Assembly (NCBI GenBank): GCA_011800155.1
Contig: CM022371.1
Location: 806,001-870,000, forward strand
Source: Flammulina velutipes
Lineage: Eukaryota > Basidiomycota > Agaricomycetes > Agaricales > Physalacriaceae
Length of the DNA stretch: 64,000 bases
Direction: 5' to 3'
The notes under the pieces were generated by a model. That model did not search any database. It saw only the letters and a program-made list of their open reading frames with translations, and had not been told where the DNA came from. Each line of letters starts with the position of its first letter. Within the stretch, counting starts at the first letter, position 1. The translations under genes were made by a program, and so were the position numbers. Of the stretch, positions 10,420 to 23,887 are shown piece after piece.

Positions 10420-11787
10420 ATGCTTTTCACCACCAAACCCCGTATTCCCGCAGAGGAAGTCAAGCTGGAGATTGTAGCTGATGGTGAGCCGGAGGTATAT
10501 GAACTTTGAAGTGACATGGGGCCAAATATGGGCAAAACAGCCAGGCTGGCCTCTACAGCTCAACGAATCGGAAAAATGGTGGCGAGACCGGTACAATATG
10601 CTCGAGCGTCGAGGTTACCGACTTCTTCCTCGATACAGCCGTGACTGGAAACCCTCGTGGATCAAGCCGTACGACTCAGATCCTGAGGAAACGGCGATGA
10701 AGGCGAGGTGCAAGCCTGATAAGTACGAAGATACTGTTGATGTGCGTCCTTCTCCACCTTATTCAGAGCAATCATTTACCTCTATATTAGGTACCAGTCC
10801 GTGGCTCCCACATTCCCATCATGTTTGCCACACGTCTCCTCGATGGGGCACCAAGTTGTCATCAAGAAGGTCTTGCATTTGGACTCAGGACTCGACGAGG
10901 AACTCAAGACGATGATTTTAGTGTCTTCCGAAGGTCTACGAGATGATCCTATGAATCATTGCATACAACTGTTGGAATGGTTTCCTGTCGAAGATGCCAT
11001 TGAACCAGCGCTCAATGACGAACAGCTCGCTTTCGCGGTTATGCCTTTGCTTCGCGACTGGCGGCTGCCGTCGTTTCGCGTGACTGTGGAATCACTTGAG
11101 TTTATCTCTCAACTGCTAGAGGTACAATTTTGTATACCTCAATACGTCCAGCCTTCTTACAGTCTTCTCAGGGTCTAGCTTTTATGCACAAGAATAATAT
11201 TGCCCATCGGTTAGCATTTTATCTGTCTTCCCGTTCTATACTCAATATCTTCTTAGTGATATTCGGTCTGAGAATATCGGCATGGAGCCGTTTACGATGT
11301 TTCCTTCTGGTACGAACCCCTTGGTCAACGTGACAAAGTTCTTTGGATGCTCCCGGAATCCGAGGGAGCCCAAGGATCTCAAGGACCGTATTGACGTCGC
11401 GGTCAAGTATCTATACATTGACTTTGGCGAGAGTATTTCATTCCCTGGTTTTGAGGAACGGTGCATAGCTCGTCCAGCTGGCGCTCACTTATATCCGGAG
11501 ATGATTCAGTCTCATGAGAACCGACCCAAAGGGCAAGAATTTTGGCATGATCCATTTCCGGCGGATATTCATGTAATGGGGAGTGTGTTGGAGGAGGTGT
11601 TCTACAAGGTATGCATTGTCATATCTTGACTTCGTCGCTCGGTCGCTCATGCTACGGCTGTGTGTAGGATATGCCTTATCTGAGACCTTTGATCAATAGT
11701 ATGCATCAGGAGGATCCAAAGGCTCGCCCAACTGCCATGCAATGTTTAGAGCGATTTCGAGATATCAAGTCGAGGTTGAATTGGTGA
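10420..11787 (+). CDS. Protein-kinase-like protein, probable frameshift
   Basis: A basidiomycete kinase-like protein. The N-terminus starts at ATG 10420 (MLFTTKPRIPAEEVKLE), then an intron, then WWRDRYNMLERRGYRLLP. The kinase N-lobe reads FATRLLDG and HQVVIKKV, followed by DPMNHCIQLL, a hinge-like MPLLRDW, QLLEGLAFMH, and the catalytic loop HRDIRSENIG formed across an intron (Arg codon split at about 11210/11260). YLYIDFGES supplies the DFG motif. The C-lobe ends RPTAMQCLERFRDI. The DG and HQVV segments are in different frames: the run GGGG at 10845-10848 has one base too many for a continuous kinase domain. This could be a real pseudogene mutation or a sequence error. The 3' end is placed at the TGA at 11785; TGGTGAGC there could also be a splice donor leading to a short further exon before about 11956. 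Confidence 0.6.
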
Positions 11788-12219
11788 GCACTGGTGTCTC
11801 CCACGTCGAATGAATATGCTACGTCTCTATGGCTATGAAAACCCGTTGCAGCAGGTCCGTGATATGGCTCGTCATCGATGCGAGTATCTTCGACTTGTCA
11901 GGAAGGCTACTCTGACGAAGAGGGGGCGAAAGGTAGTGGCTGATGTCAAAGCCTGACCCACAGACTTCACGTACAGTATTTCTTACGATTGTTTGTATAC
12001 TTTAGTTGTTCAATTATTAGAGTTTGGCCCAACACTGTAGATATGTCATCATGCATTCGGACCGTAAGTGCTGATCTCGAACGTCCACTTCGACATACAT
12101 GATACTTTCCTGGTGCGAACATTCAAGTGGATACTGAACTCTTGCTGAGACTGAGTCTAACAAGTGCTGCCGGTGACTACGCCATCATCATATCACAGAC
12201 CCAACACCTGCTATAGTCG

Positions 12220-13708
12220 ATGTCTGCACCAATACGCGGAATCAAGGCAGCGTTGAACTCTACGGGGAGATACAAATACAAGGTAACGGTCCATTTCTCT
12301 CAGTTGCTCATCATTCTTAGCCTTGCAGGTACCTGAGCTTTCTGTGGACCACCTTGTAATCGGAGGAGGTAATAATCCTTTAACTCTGAAAGGTAAGCAC
12401 ATGAAGAATAAACATACTTCTCTATAGGTGTCGTGGGTCTAGCAACGGCGCGTCATCTATGTCAACATTTCCCTGAAAAGACGACGTATCTCGTCGAAAG
12501 ACATTCACGCCCCGGGGAGGAAACGAGGCAAGTTATATTACTCGTATACCTATTCCCTACTAACTTCATCCCAGCTCTCGCAACTCCGAAGTCATACACT
12601 CCGGTATGTAATGATCAAAAACCCACATCGCTTCCCCACCCAACTAACTGATTACCCAGGCATATACTATCCCCCCCAATCATCCAAGACCCGATTCTGT
12701 CTTTCCGGCAGAAAGATGCTATACGACTACTGCAAAACCTCCGGCATCAACCACCGCAAAACCGGTAAACTCATAGTGGCGCACGCGAACCAAGTCCCCT
12801 ACATCCAAGAGCTATACGCAAAATCACTCAAACTCCCTGACCTGTACCCAGACTGCGCTCCGCCCATCCAGATGCTATCAGGAGACGAGGCGCGCTCAAT
12901 GGAACCAAACCTATCCGAATCCATAGTCGCCGCTCTATGGTCCCCCGAAACGGGTATAATCGATTCCCACAGCCTGACGGAGAGCTTCGAGAAGGACGTC
13001 ATGGATGGTGGAGGGGAGTTGGTTTATTCGACACAGGTCGTCCGTATCGACCCGAGCCCGGAGTCCGCTGGATGGGTCGTGCAGACCCTCACAGAGGGCG
13101 GGCAAGGACCCGATGCCGTCCATGCAAAGGTGGTGGTCAACGCTGCAGGGCTATCGGCGCCTTATGTGGTCAACTCTATACTCCCGGAGAGCGAGCAGAT
13201 ACCCATGTACTACGCCAGAGGATCGTACGCATCGTATACCGGACCAGGCGTCGCTGGCATCGAGCGTCTCATATACCCATGCCCCGAGATCGTCGGGGAT
13301 GCTATACATGCCTTCCAAGGGCTAGGGACCCATCTCACACTGGATCTTCAAGGAAAAGTGCGGTTCGGGCCAGACGTCGAGTGGCTATCGCCCGAGGAAG
13401 ACTCGAAGGACGTAGACTTTTGGCGACGACATCTCGTTCCAAATGATTCGAGGTTGGGCGAGATGCATGCCGCAGTGACGAAGTACCTACCAAGCGTATC
13501 TCTAGAGGGGATGGCGACAGACTATGTCGGTATACGTCCCAAGATCGAGCCGCCCTGGGGTCCATTCCAGGACTTTTTAATCAAGAGGAACGGCAAGGAC
13601 AAGTCGTTTTTGAGTCTGCTGGCGATCGAAAGTCCTGGGCTGACGAGTTGCATGGCACTGGCGAAGCATATTGTAGAGGACGTGATGCCAGGTATATCGA
13701 AGGAATGA
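12220..13708 (+). CDS. L-2-hydroxyglutarate dehydrogenase, FAD-dependent
   Basis: Oxidises L-2-hydroxyglutarate to 2-oxoglutarate with FAD, probably in mitochondria. Five exons (12220-12282, 12329-12368, 12428-12527, 12575-12603, 12660-13708) sum to 426 residues. The N-terminus holds the FAD-binding Rossmann motif VIGGGVVGLATA, assembled across an intron, then the family motif SRNSEVIHSGIYY. Also seen are KTGKLIVA, SPETGIIDSH, VVVNAAGLSAP, and the C-terminal IESPGLTSCMALAKH, which matches the family's FAD-binding end. The N-terminus is basic (GRYKYK) but short for a mitochondrial presequence. The third intron (12528-12574) has a GC rather than GT donor. The stop is 22 bp from the stop of the convergent NDUFA12 gene. 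Confidence 0.9.
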
Positions 13709-13730
13709 AAAATAGTGATATTGGGGATAT

Positions 13731-14357
13731 TTACTGGCGAGCTTTTGTCTTGGGCTCCCATCCGTACAATTTGGGAGCGGCAGTGTTGTATGGCTTGTAG
13801 GCCCCTCGGGTGCCGGTCAAGTTCTCTACCCATTCCTAAGGAGAGCGTTATTAGTACTGTTGATTAGGACGGTATGCTGGGCCAACTCACCGCTCTCCAT
13901 GGCGGGGTCACATTCTGCATGACCACATCGTTGTCCGGCGCTTCCTTGCGGATGTGCTGCAGCCATGAATGCCATTCAGGCGGGACTTGGGATGCGTGGA
14001 ATTCGTGCTGCGCGATAGATTATTAGATACCGCTGCAGAGCCATCGTTGAGGCCTGCCTACCTGTGAAAAATCGACCCATCGCTGCCGTCCTGGAGTGAT
14101 GTCAGTGCATAGTCAGAACGACGAGCTAGACGGGTATGTACCTGGGATTTCTTCCTCTGAATTCCTGTTCTCAAAGTATCTGTTCCCAAACCTGCGCCGA
14201 GTCAGCCTATGAGCGTTGAGTGTTTACGCTTGAGGACATACTGGTCTTTGCCAACGCATGTGCCAGACTTGGCGTCGCCGATATACTGCAGTTGCCTCCA
14301 CCATTCCCTAATGCCGACACGCCGGGCGCTGCGTAGTGTGCGCCAAACCGAAACCAT
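13731..14357 (-). CDS. NADH:ubiquinone oxidoreductase subunit NDUFA12 (B17.2)
   Basis: Accessory subunit of mitochondrial respiratory complex I. Exons on the minus strand begin at ATG 14357 (MVSVWRTLRSARRVG), continue with GDAKSGTCVGKDQ and FGNRYFEN, and then the family core RWVDFSQHEFHASQVPPEWH and WLQHIRKEAPDN. The end is TPPWRAWVENLTGTRGAYKP and PKLYGWEPKTKARQ with TAA at 13731. At about 150 residues this matches the family's usual size. The basic N-terminus fits mitochondrial import. It is divergent from the MYST acetyltransferase with a very short shared upstream region. The related assembly factor NDUFAF2 is less likely because the C-terminal pattern of NDUFA12 is complete. Confidence 0.88.
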
Positions 14358-14434
14358 GGTCGTCGTTCAAAGTCAAGGGTAACACTGGCCGGCAATCCCC
14401 GCCGACCAACAAAGTATCTAACGCCCACCAACAA
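14358..14434. promoter_or_regulatory. 77-bp divergent intergenic region (NDUFA12 / MYST)
   Basis: Only 77 bp separate the proposed start codons of NDUFA12 (minus, 14357) and the MYST gene (plus, 14435). Transcription of one gene must therefore start within or beyond the other's first exon, or the two share a compact bidirectional promoter. No TATA box is visible. If the MYST start lies upstream in a spliced leader exon the two transcripts overlap. Confidence 0.5.
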
Positions 14435-16299
<1,865 letters not shown>

Positions 16300-16365
16300 C
16301 AAATGGAAGCGGTGTGCAAGAAAAATGTGTGTGATTTGATTCCATCGTACGAACAAGAACAAGGT

Positions 16366-18026
16366 CTACCAATGTCCCGTAAGTCTCCCCACCGCCCAAG
16401 CGAGTCCGCCTCCACCTACGGGGAGCAAAAGGAACCAAACACCCAGATCCCATATGATACGCTTTCGAAGCTGCTTGCGTTGCAATGCGCGCTCTTTGCG
16501 CTGAAGGAGATCGTCCAGCGTAGAACTTGCGCCTGGAGTCGGCGTCGACGGTGGTATAACAATCGTCAGAGGGCGCTTGAAGTAGTGAGCAGTTATATGG
16601 ACGAGAGCTGAGGGCAGGTAAGGATTAGGAAGGGTGCATGGGACGAGATATAATTTACCAGGCAGGAAGTAGGTGCCCAAAAGGGCGCATCCGAGCGTGA
16701 TGTCGCTGAAGACAGCGAATGCCTTGCGAGGCAACAGCGAGATAATGATAACAATAATATAGAGACCTAATCTCGATAGTGGGATATTGGTCGACTGTCG
16801 CAGGCGTTCCGGGATGGGAAGTGCAGGGGAAGTGACAATAAGCGATGGGATGCCGGTAAGCAATGTCAATGCTTTCAAGGACGCAATATATGGGTCCAAT
16901 GGATACACTGATAAACCCTGCTGCGAAGAAGGCATGTCAGTAGATTATAGGGTTCGGTAGAGTACGAAAAACACACAACACGGGGTTGATTGGGGAAGGC
17001 GGAGAATACCATGGGCGGCAGTGTTAGAACAACAGCTAGAAATACAGAAGCGATAGACAGGATCATGAAGGAGTGTGATTTTGAGGCTTTCACCGTCGAA
17101 ATTGAGGGGGGCAGGCTTGCTTTCAAAGAGCCATAGAGAGTGAGCGTAGAGGACGATGTGAATGCGAACGCGATGATGGCTGAAAATAATTAGTTTCGGG
17201 TGAATAGCGATAAGGAGCAACATACAGATGCCTGACCATAGTGTGCCTACGTGGGACCAGGTTTTGAGAGTACCTTGGGCGTGTGCAATGCAGATTAAAC
17301 AAAGCCACGATGAATAAGAGATGACGGAGAACCCAGTGCAATACACAGTCCTCTTCGACGCCAGCGATTGACCCAGGGAAAGGGGGAAGAAGGCAATCCC
17401 GAGTATGATGGTTAAGATGATGTTGGGAGGGAACGACAGTTCGGAGGGAAATAATGAGGCTAGAACTTCGATGGAATCTAGAAAATTTGTTGTAGGGTAG
17501 ATCTAGATGGCGGAGAAGGAAACGCACCATGGAAATACAACGCCGAAAGGAGCACCCTCAAGGTTCCCGTACCACCGCGCACAATTATCCTCAAGACCGT
17601 CCTCAGCTTTTCCTTCCCTCGCCCTTTACCGAACACATCAAGCACCACATCCTCCAGGTCCCCTTTTCGCAGATACCGCGAGAGCATGAACCATATCCGC
17701 CGGGAAAATGCCGTTAGGATAGCGAATACGAAGCACGCCGGTAACCCGAGCTTGAGGGAAAGTTGGGTGTGAGGGAAGAGTAGAGCGCCCAGCTTTAAGA
17801 GTGGTGAAAGGAGGTAGAGGAGTACGACCGGCGGGCTTAGGGGAAGCAGGAATTGACGTCCAACGTCAAATATCTGGTCTTCGTTTTCTGGGTCGTCGAG
17901 TTCGAAATCCAAGGGGGTGCTATCGCCTGCATCGTCGTGAACAAGGATGAGATGCGAGGATGAGTCGAGCGCCGACAGCACTGGCGACGACGAGCTGGAG
18001 GAACTTGTGGAAAGGCGGCCAGACAT
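16366..18026 (-). CDS. Multi-pass membrane protein, amino-acid-transporter-like
   Basis: Starts at ATG 18026 with a Ser-rich cytosolic N-terminus (MSGRLSTSSSSSSSP). About ten hydrophobic segments follow over several exons, for example PPVVLLYLLSPLLKLGALLF, NIILTIILGIAFFPLSLG, ISYSSWLCLICIAHAQGTL, SFMILSIASVFLAVVLTLP, LGLYIIVIIISLL and the C-terminal WDLGVWFLLLPVGGGGLAW. The arrangement of helices and the loops with HYFKRPLTIVIP resemble a basidiomycete group related to AAAP amino-acid transporters, but I cannot confirm this from motifs. It is convergent with the MYST gene (67 bp between stops). Confidence 0.55.
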
Positions 18027-18166
18027 GGTGTTTCAAATTGAGGTCATGGACGTATGATAACAAGGTGTTGGTCTCGGAAACGCTGCGCAACGGGTCTTGC
18101 CTTTTTGGGTGATGACAAATAAATAACTGTGGCGTACTACAACAACTACGGGATGCAAGTGAACAA

Positions 18167-18859
18167 TCAGTGATCATGATCGTGCTCTTGGTTGCGAAGC
18201 CCGCCGAGGTCTTTGGTTGCTCTAAGAAATGGTTAGACTTTGAACGAATATTGTAACACAGATCCACTCACTCAACCGGCACGCCGAACACGTCCAATTT
18301 GTCTATACGGGTCTCATCCTCGTCGCCTTGATTCGAAGCGACAAATATCTACCAGACGTTGAGGCACTGATATGGAAGGAATATATGAAATACATACATG
18401 CAAGCTATTCACCCTCTGGAACCGGACGTACCGCAACTGCACCTCCTTGCCCTCGACGTCCTCTTCGCTAAGCTCTATCTCCTGCGCAACGTTGGCGTCT
18501 CCCTCTAGATCATCGAATCCAATAGACGGGTTGTTCACAGCAAGTTTGATCGTCTTTGGAGCGTGATCTTTATTTTCAGTGCTTGTATGAAGTACAATGG
18601 AGCGAATCCGGAGGGCTTGGGTGAACGTGATGTTGATTAAGAGCTGCTCGTCGGCGTCGCTTTGCAAATATGCATCGCTTGTATTACGAGTTTTGTTAGA
18701 GACAATGCTCTTGAAGGTGTGTTCGGGCGATTCATTGAGGCAAGTCGTTTGCTGAAGATCGAGGAAAGAAAGAAGAGAGACCTTTGGAGGATCGGTTAGA
18801 TGGATTATTTATGGATCGATAGAAGGAGTAGACTATACATCAGAGTCTTTGGATGTCAT
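18167..18859 (-). CDS. PITH domain protein
   Basis: The PITH domain is the C-terminal domain of thioredoxin-like TXNL1, which binds the proteasome; stand-alone PITH proteins such as PITHD1 are also known. Exons from ATG 18859 (MTSKDSD) give VSLLSFLDLQQTTCLNES, LQSDADEQLLINITFTQALR, APKTIKLAVNNPSIGFDD, LRYVRFQRVNSLHIFVASNQ and DKLDVFGVPVE, all matching the domain from end to end. The last short exon encodes ATKDLGGLRNQEHDHDH and the stop at 18167. No thioredoxin domain is present. It is divergent from egt1 (356 bp apart). Confidence 0.85.
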
Positions 18860-19166
18860 GGCGGTAAGTGATAGAGCAGGACGGCGATCGTGACGCGTTC
18901 ATCACGTGGAGACGGTACGCGTTTTCGTCAATCCGAAACTCCTATATAGGTCTCACCAAGTTCCTAACAAGCTCTGCTGAAAATGCGCGAAGATTGATAT
19001 TAGTAAATGCATTATAACATGTGCGTAAATTTATAAGACGATATCCGTACTACGCCACTCTACATACGGCTTACAGTGGAGATCCGGCGGCATGCGACCG
19101 CCCAGATGCCGCCCCATGGGACGTGTCAGCAATTCCATTACTGATGTCACTACCCACCGCATACAG

Positions 19167-19175
19167 TATATAAAG
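19167..19175 (+). promoter_or_regulatory. TATA box of the ergothioneine synthase gene
   Basis: TATATAAAG lies 41 bp upstream of the start codon at 19216, so transcription would begin very close to the ATG. The match to the TATA consensus is perfect and there is no competing gene on this strand nearby. Confidence 0.55.
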
Positions 19176-19215
19176 CGGCTCGCGAATTTGGGGTGCGTTC
19201 TTGTCTAAAAACGTC

Positions 19216-22200
19216 ATGCCTACCACCCAAATTCTCGACGTTCACGCACACAGTCAAAACGACAATGGCCTCGCAATCCGCAAGCAGATTTTAGATGGCT
19301 TGCAGCGTCCTTTCGGCGAAAAACAGTTTCCTACAATGTTGCTGTACGACGAACAGGGACTTCGGCTCTATGATGCTATTACGACCGAGGCGCCAGAGTA
19401 TTATTTGTTCGGGGCTGAAGAGGAGATCCTGAAGACAAGGGCGGACGACATCGTTCGCGTTATGCACGCAGGCGCTGGCCTCTCTGCTGGTGAAGTTGTG
19501 TTGGAGTTAGGTTCCGGGTGGGTGACCCCTCCCCGTCGTCTTGATCTAATCTCATGATGATGGCCGCCACTTGTGACTTGATTCTGATCTCTCACCTGTA
19601 GGGCTTTACGCAAAACTTCTCATGTCCTTCGCAGTTTGGCAGGTCTTGTGGCGAATTCAAACTTGTCCGGATCTTCGCCTATCACGTACTATGCCCTAGA
19701 CCTTGAATACCGTGAACTGGAACGCACTCTCGGTGATATAGCCTCGTCGGATTTAGGCCCTATTTTAAAAGACAAGGTATCAACACGGGGCATGTGGGGT
19801 ACTTACGAAGACGGCCTCAAGTTCCTCCAGTCGGGCGGTCTACATTCTCCGTCTTCCAGCTTTCAAATGGCTGCCATGGGTCGACACCTCTCCAGAGAAT
19901 TTGACTCTGCCGATCGTGACAACTCCCCAGACTCACGTTCGTCCGCAAGCAGTACGGATGCAGGATCGTCTCCCCCTTCTACTCCAGGAGAAACTCAGCA
20001 GCCGCTCCATCTTCTCTTCCTAGGTTCTTCGCTGGGTAACTTTACACGCGCCGAGGGAGCGGAATTTCTTCGATCGCTGCCACTCCGACCGGGCATGGGT
20101 GATACTCTCCTGCTGGGCTTGGATCATGACAATGACCAACGTGTCATTGAGGAGGCATATAATGATCCTAGGGGTCATACAGAAGCATTCATTGTGAATG
20201 GCCTCAAAGCCGCAGGACGTGTACTTGGCGACGACAAACTATTCGACGGTGGGAAATGGGAATACGTGAACGTGCGTAGATTATACTATCGAGAGCATCC
20301 GACTGACCGGTGCCACAGAAATATGACGTTGAAACTCGTGCGTGCCCTCGTCGTGCTCTCGCTTAATCTAATTATTGAGTACCTTCTAGGTTGTCATGAG
20401 GCCTTCTTCAAGTGCAAAGAAGATTATCAAGTACAACGCGAAGATGCGCTCTTTACCTTCGTCAAAGATGAGCTAGTGAAGATAGAACAATCGCTCAAGG
20501 TCAGTTCTACAAACCGGCATTTAAACGCACGTTCTCACTCTTCGTAGTTTTCCGATAACGACGCTTATGCGCTTTTCTCTGATAGCGGCCTTCGTCCGAT
20601 TCAACGCTGGACGGATTCCGCATCACGTTATTCTCTTTGGCTACTCGAACGTCCGCCGTTCTTGTTCCCTTTACTCTCCTCACCTGTCGCTTGCAATGCG
20701 CAGGGGCAAATCACGCCCAAGAAAATCTATTCAACAACGCCGTTTGGAATACCATCGCCACAAGATTGGGAAAATCTCTGGGCATTTTGGGACTTCATCA
20801 CTAGGAGCATGATCCCTCCCTCCATGCTGTTCCAGAAACCTATTGACTTGCGCCACATCTGTCTATTCTATCTAGGTCACATTCCCACATTCCTTGACAT
20901 ACACTTGTCGAGACTTCTCAAGGAACCTCACTCAGAGCCTGAGGAATTCAAGAATATCTTCGAGGTAAGTTCTCAATCTGAGTAAGTATTCGTGTCGCTT
21001 ACAATGAACAGCGTGGCATCGACCCTATCGTCGACGACCCCTCAAAATGTCATGTACGTTGGATCCTCTATTTAATCGGTATGTCTAACTTTTTATAGGA
21101 TCATTCCGAAGTTCCCACAAAGGAGAGTGACTGGCCGAGTTTAGCGTCCATACTACAATTCCAGTCCCGCGTTCGAAAGCGAGTCCTCGACGTCTATGGC
21201 GGTGTCAAGACTATAGATCGAAAGACAGCCAGAGTTCTCTTTATGACGTTCGAGCATGAAGCCCTACACGCCGAGACCCTTCTCTACATGCTCCTCCAGC
21301 GCGCAGGATCCGGAACCCTTCCCCCGGCTGGGTTTTCTCCGCCAGACTGGACGTCGCTCAAGACGCAATGGGATGCGCTCTCCAAGCCTGCGGAGTCTTC
21401 GGTTACTTTGGGGCCTGCGATTATCTCGTTGGGCCACGATGACTTTGAGGCCGAGGACGCCACTGCCTCGGACGCTCGCGAGCACGAGTTTGGATGGGAC
21501 AACGAGCATCCGAAACGCGAGGTTCCTGTGGGACAGTTCCGAATCGAATGGAGGCCTATCACCAACGGCGAGTTTTACTCGTTCTACCGTTCCAAGGAAG
21601 GCGAAGGGATGGAGCTTCCCACATCCTGGGTAGAAGGGGATGGCGGTATTCAGGTATGGCCTCCTGCGCATTACTAGGCTCAGATTAACATTGATGTTTT
21701 GAAGGTCCGCACGTTGTACGGACCTGTTAGTATGGATATCGCTAGGGACTGGCCTGTGATCGCTACGTATGATGCGCTCTCCAGGTATGCGACGGTCAAA
21801 GGAGGTCGACTTCCGACAGAGCCAGAGTTGCGACTTTTCTACGACAAGTTCGAGTCCGGATATGAAGGCGGAGCGAATGTGGGCGTGCGCAACTGGCACC
21901 CAGTGCCGTGAGTTCTCTTTTTGAAGTGTCAGTTGATACTGTGGGGCTGATCACCTATTTACCAGTTCGACAACGGGCGGTGGGAGAGGAGGGAACGGTG
22001 GGGTGTGGGAGTGGACTTCGACTGTGTTCGATGATTATGAGGGTTTCAAGGCATCTCCGCTTTATCCTGGGTCAGTACCAGGTTCATTGGAAAGTCTTAG
22101 ATCCACTGACAAGACCGTGTTCAGGTATTCCAAGGATTTCTTCGACGGAAAGCACAACGTCGTTCTGGGTGGGTCGTATGTTACGATCCCACGGATCGCT

Positions 22201-22281
22201 GGTCGTCGCAGCATGCGAAACTGGTACCAGAGGAATTATCCATATGCATGGGTTGGAGGGCGTGTTGTATATGATATGTAG
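19216..22281 (+). CDS. egt1: Ergothioneine biosynthesis protein Egt1
   Basis: Bifunctional fungal enzyme: trimethylates histidine to hercynine with S-adenosylmethionine, then joins cysteine by iron-dependent sulfoxide formation. ATG 19216 opens MPTTQILDVHAHSQ. The N-terminal EgtD-like methyltransferase shows FPTMLLYDEQGLRLYDAIT, VVLELGSG (SAM motif), ITYYALDLEYRELERTL, FLGSSLGNFTRAE and LLLGLDHDND. A DinB-like segment contains GHIPTFLDIHL and FEHEALHAETLLYML, which supply iron-binding histidines as in EgtB. The C-terminal sulfatase-modifying/FGE-type domain has FGWDNEHPKREVPVG, WRPITNGEFYSFY, GGVWEWTSTVFDDY and VLGGSYVTIPR, and ends VGGRVVYDM at 22281. Several 50-60-bp introns are present. 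All domains are complete. Confidence 0.93.
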
Positions 22282-22724
22282 GCGTCCAGCCCGATGAAGC
22301 CTTTGGACGATGAAGTGTACGCTGTGTAGTTGTAAAAGATTTGTACTGCCTATTGTATGTACAGTACTGTAGGGATACGCACTCCAAAAAAATTACTCTT
22401 TCAGAAGATCATATCATTGGTGGCCAACACAGGGTCGGTTAGGTGAACAGAGTGGCAGGGAAGGAAGCTGAAGTGGGAAGGTCTCAAGCACGATGGAGCC
22501 TGGAATTAGATGGGGAAGAACGTTGTGGCTTTTAAATACCGTATTGCTCGCCCAAGAGTACTAGTACTTAGTCGGCAGTTCGAGCTCTATGTTATATCGA
22601 AAATATGAGAAGTCATGTTACATTCGGTTACATTCAATATTGCACGTAGACGTAGACAGTGATGCATAGTGATGGCAAGCTTGGCAGCTCCTCGACTCGA
22701 GTCACTCGATCTGTCAGAGATCCT

Positions 22725-23668
22725 CTATTCTCCCGAAACAAGGTCGAAAACACCCTCTGGAAACTCGGTCTGAGACGCAGTCGATATGTCAAGGGTGTAT
22801 AACTTGAGTTCCGGGCCAAAGTTGACATCGTATTGGCAGTTGAAGGTGTGGCCGCGGGGAATGACGAAGACCAATTTCTCCATCTGTGCAGATTCATATC
22901 CAGTTATGACCCTTTTGAGACCCTCCATCGTCAACGAAGCGCTTGAAGCAATCGTAGCCTTGAACCCTATCCCAATATCGCCTAGCATCAAGAAAGCATC
23001 GGCGTATGACATCGTTTGGGAGATGCAGTAAGTAGTCAGTTCCCTTCGAAACGCCTTCGACCGAATCTGAATACATTCTAGGGGTCCTTCGAGTGAGGGT
23101 CAATTCTTCAAATTTGCTGTTCTCGTCCCCTTTCATCCATCTCTGCGTCTCTGCTCCGCTCATCCTCACCATTGGTAGTATTTGGAACACACCTCCATCA
23201 GAGAGTGTGTCATGGCATACTGCCTCGAAGATCCAGCTGGGTGTTACGCTTGATGATGGCAACATATCCAGGTAAAACTGACGCCGATCCTGAAGGCTAG
23301 CGTGTGCGAAGTGCATGTAGATGCGTCGCCAGATGGATCTCCTCGTCACGATAAAAGACCACAGGCCGCTTCGACGCAAGCTCTTGAACGCGTATATAGT
23401 CTAGAATGCCTGACTTGCCTATGGAATTCAATTGCTTAACAGACCGGAACGACAGATTGAATTGCGCACCAATCCCAGGGTTCCCTGACACCACTACTCC
23501 AGATGTGTTCATATAGACCTGGAGCGCGAGGATACGCTCGTACAGAGATTTGTATTGCGACAAGACAAGGAGGCGACCATCGCTTTGAGGGTGAATGTTG
23601 GACAAGCGCAGCGGGATGAATCCGTATGGGACCCCGTCAATTATCAGCTCGTCAGGGCATATGGACAT
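22725..23668 (-). CDS. Crinkler/RHS-type P-loop NTPase-like protein
   Basis: Minus-strand exons from about 23668 (MSICPDELIIDGVPYGFIPL). The first gives QYKSLYERILALQ and then a Walker A motif SGNPGIGKS that is created only when a 51-bp intron (GTGCGC to CATAG, near 23470-23420) is removed. DYIRVQELASKRPVVFYR follows. Later exons read FYLDMLPSSSVTPSWIFEAV and EGVSKGTDYLLHLPNDVIRR; the last exon is rich in beta-strand-like sequence and stops at 22725. This organisation resembles the nucleotide-binding proteins linked to Crinkler/RHS families in mushrooms; their role is unknown. An upstream exon may exist between 23700 and 23850. The family assignment rests on the P-loop context only. Confidence 0.5.
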
Positions 23669-23887
23669 CCCCCAATGTTGCCAGTGAAGCTGTTATAGGG
23701 GATCTGCGTCGCTCAAACGTTCCACGATTTTGGGAGAGAGGTTCCGGATACGTTCTTCGAATGCGCTAATTGCAGTTAATGTCAGGTCATGTGGGTTGAC
23801 TTTAAGCGTCACGCACAAATATGGATTATCTTCGACTGCCTACAGAAGTCAGAAGTCAGAAAGGCACATGCAATGGGCGTACACCTA

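Noticed and set aside
12935..13565. Frames on both strands over L2HGDH
   Set aside because: The FAD-dependent dehydrogenase explains the sequence; the others have no motif and are Arg-rich.
21264..21899. 211-residue minus-strand frame over egt1
   Set aside because: It overlaps the conserved EgtB part of Egt1 and has no domain of its own.
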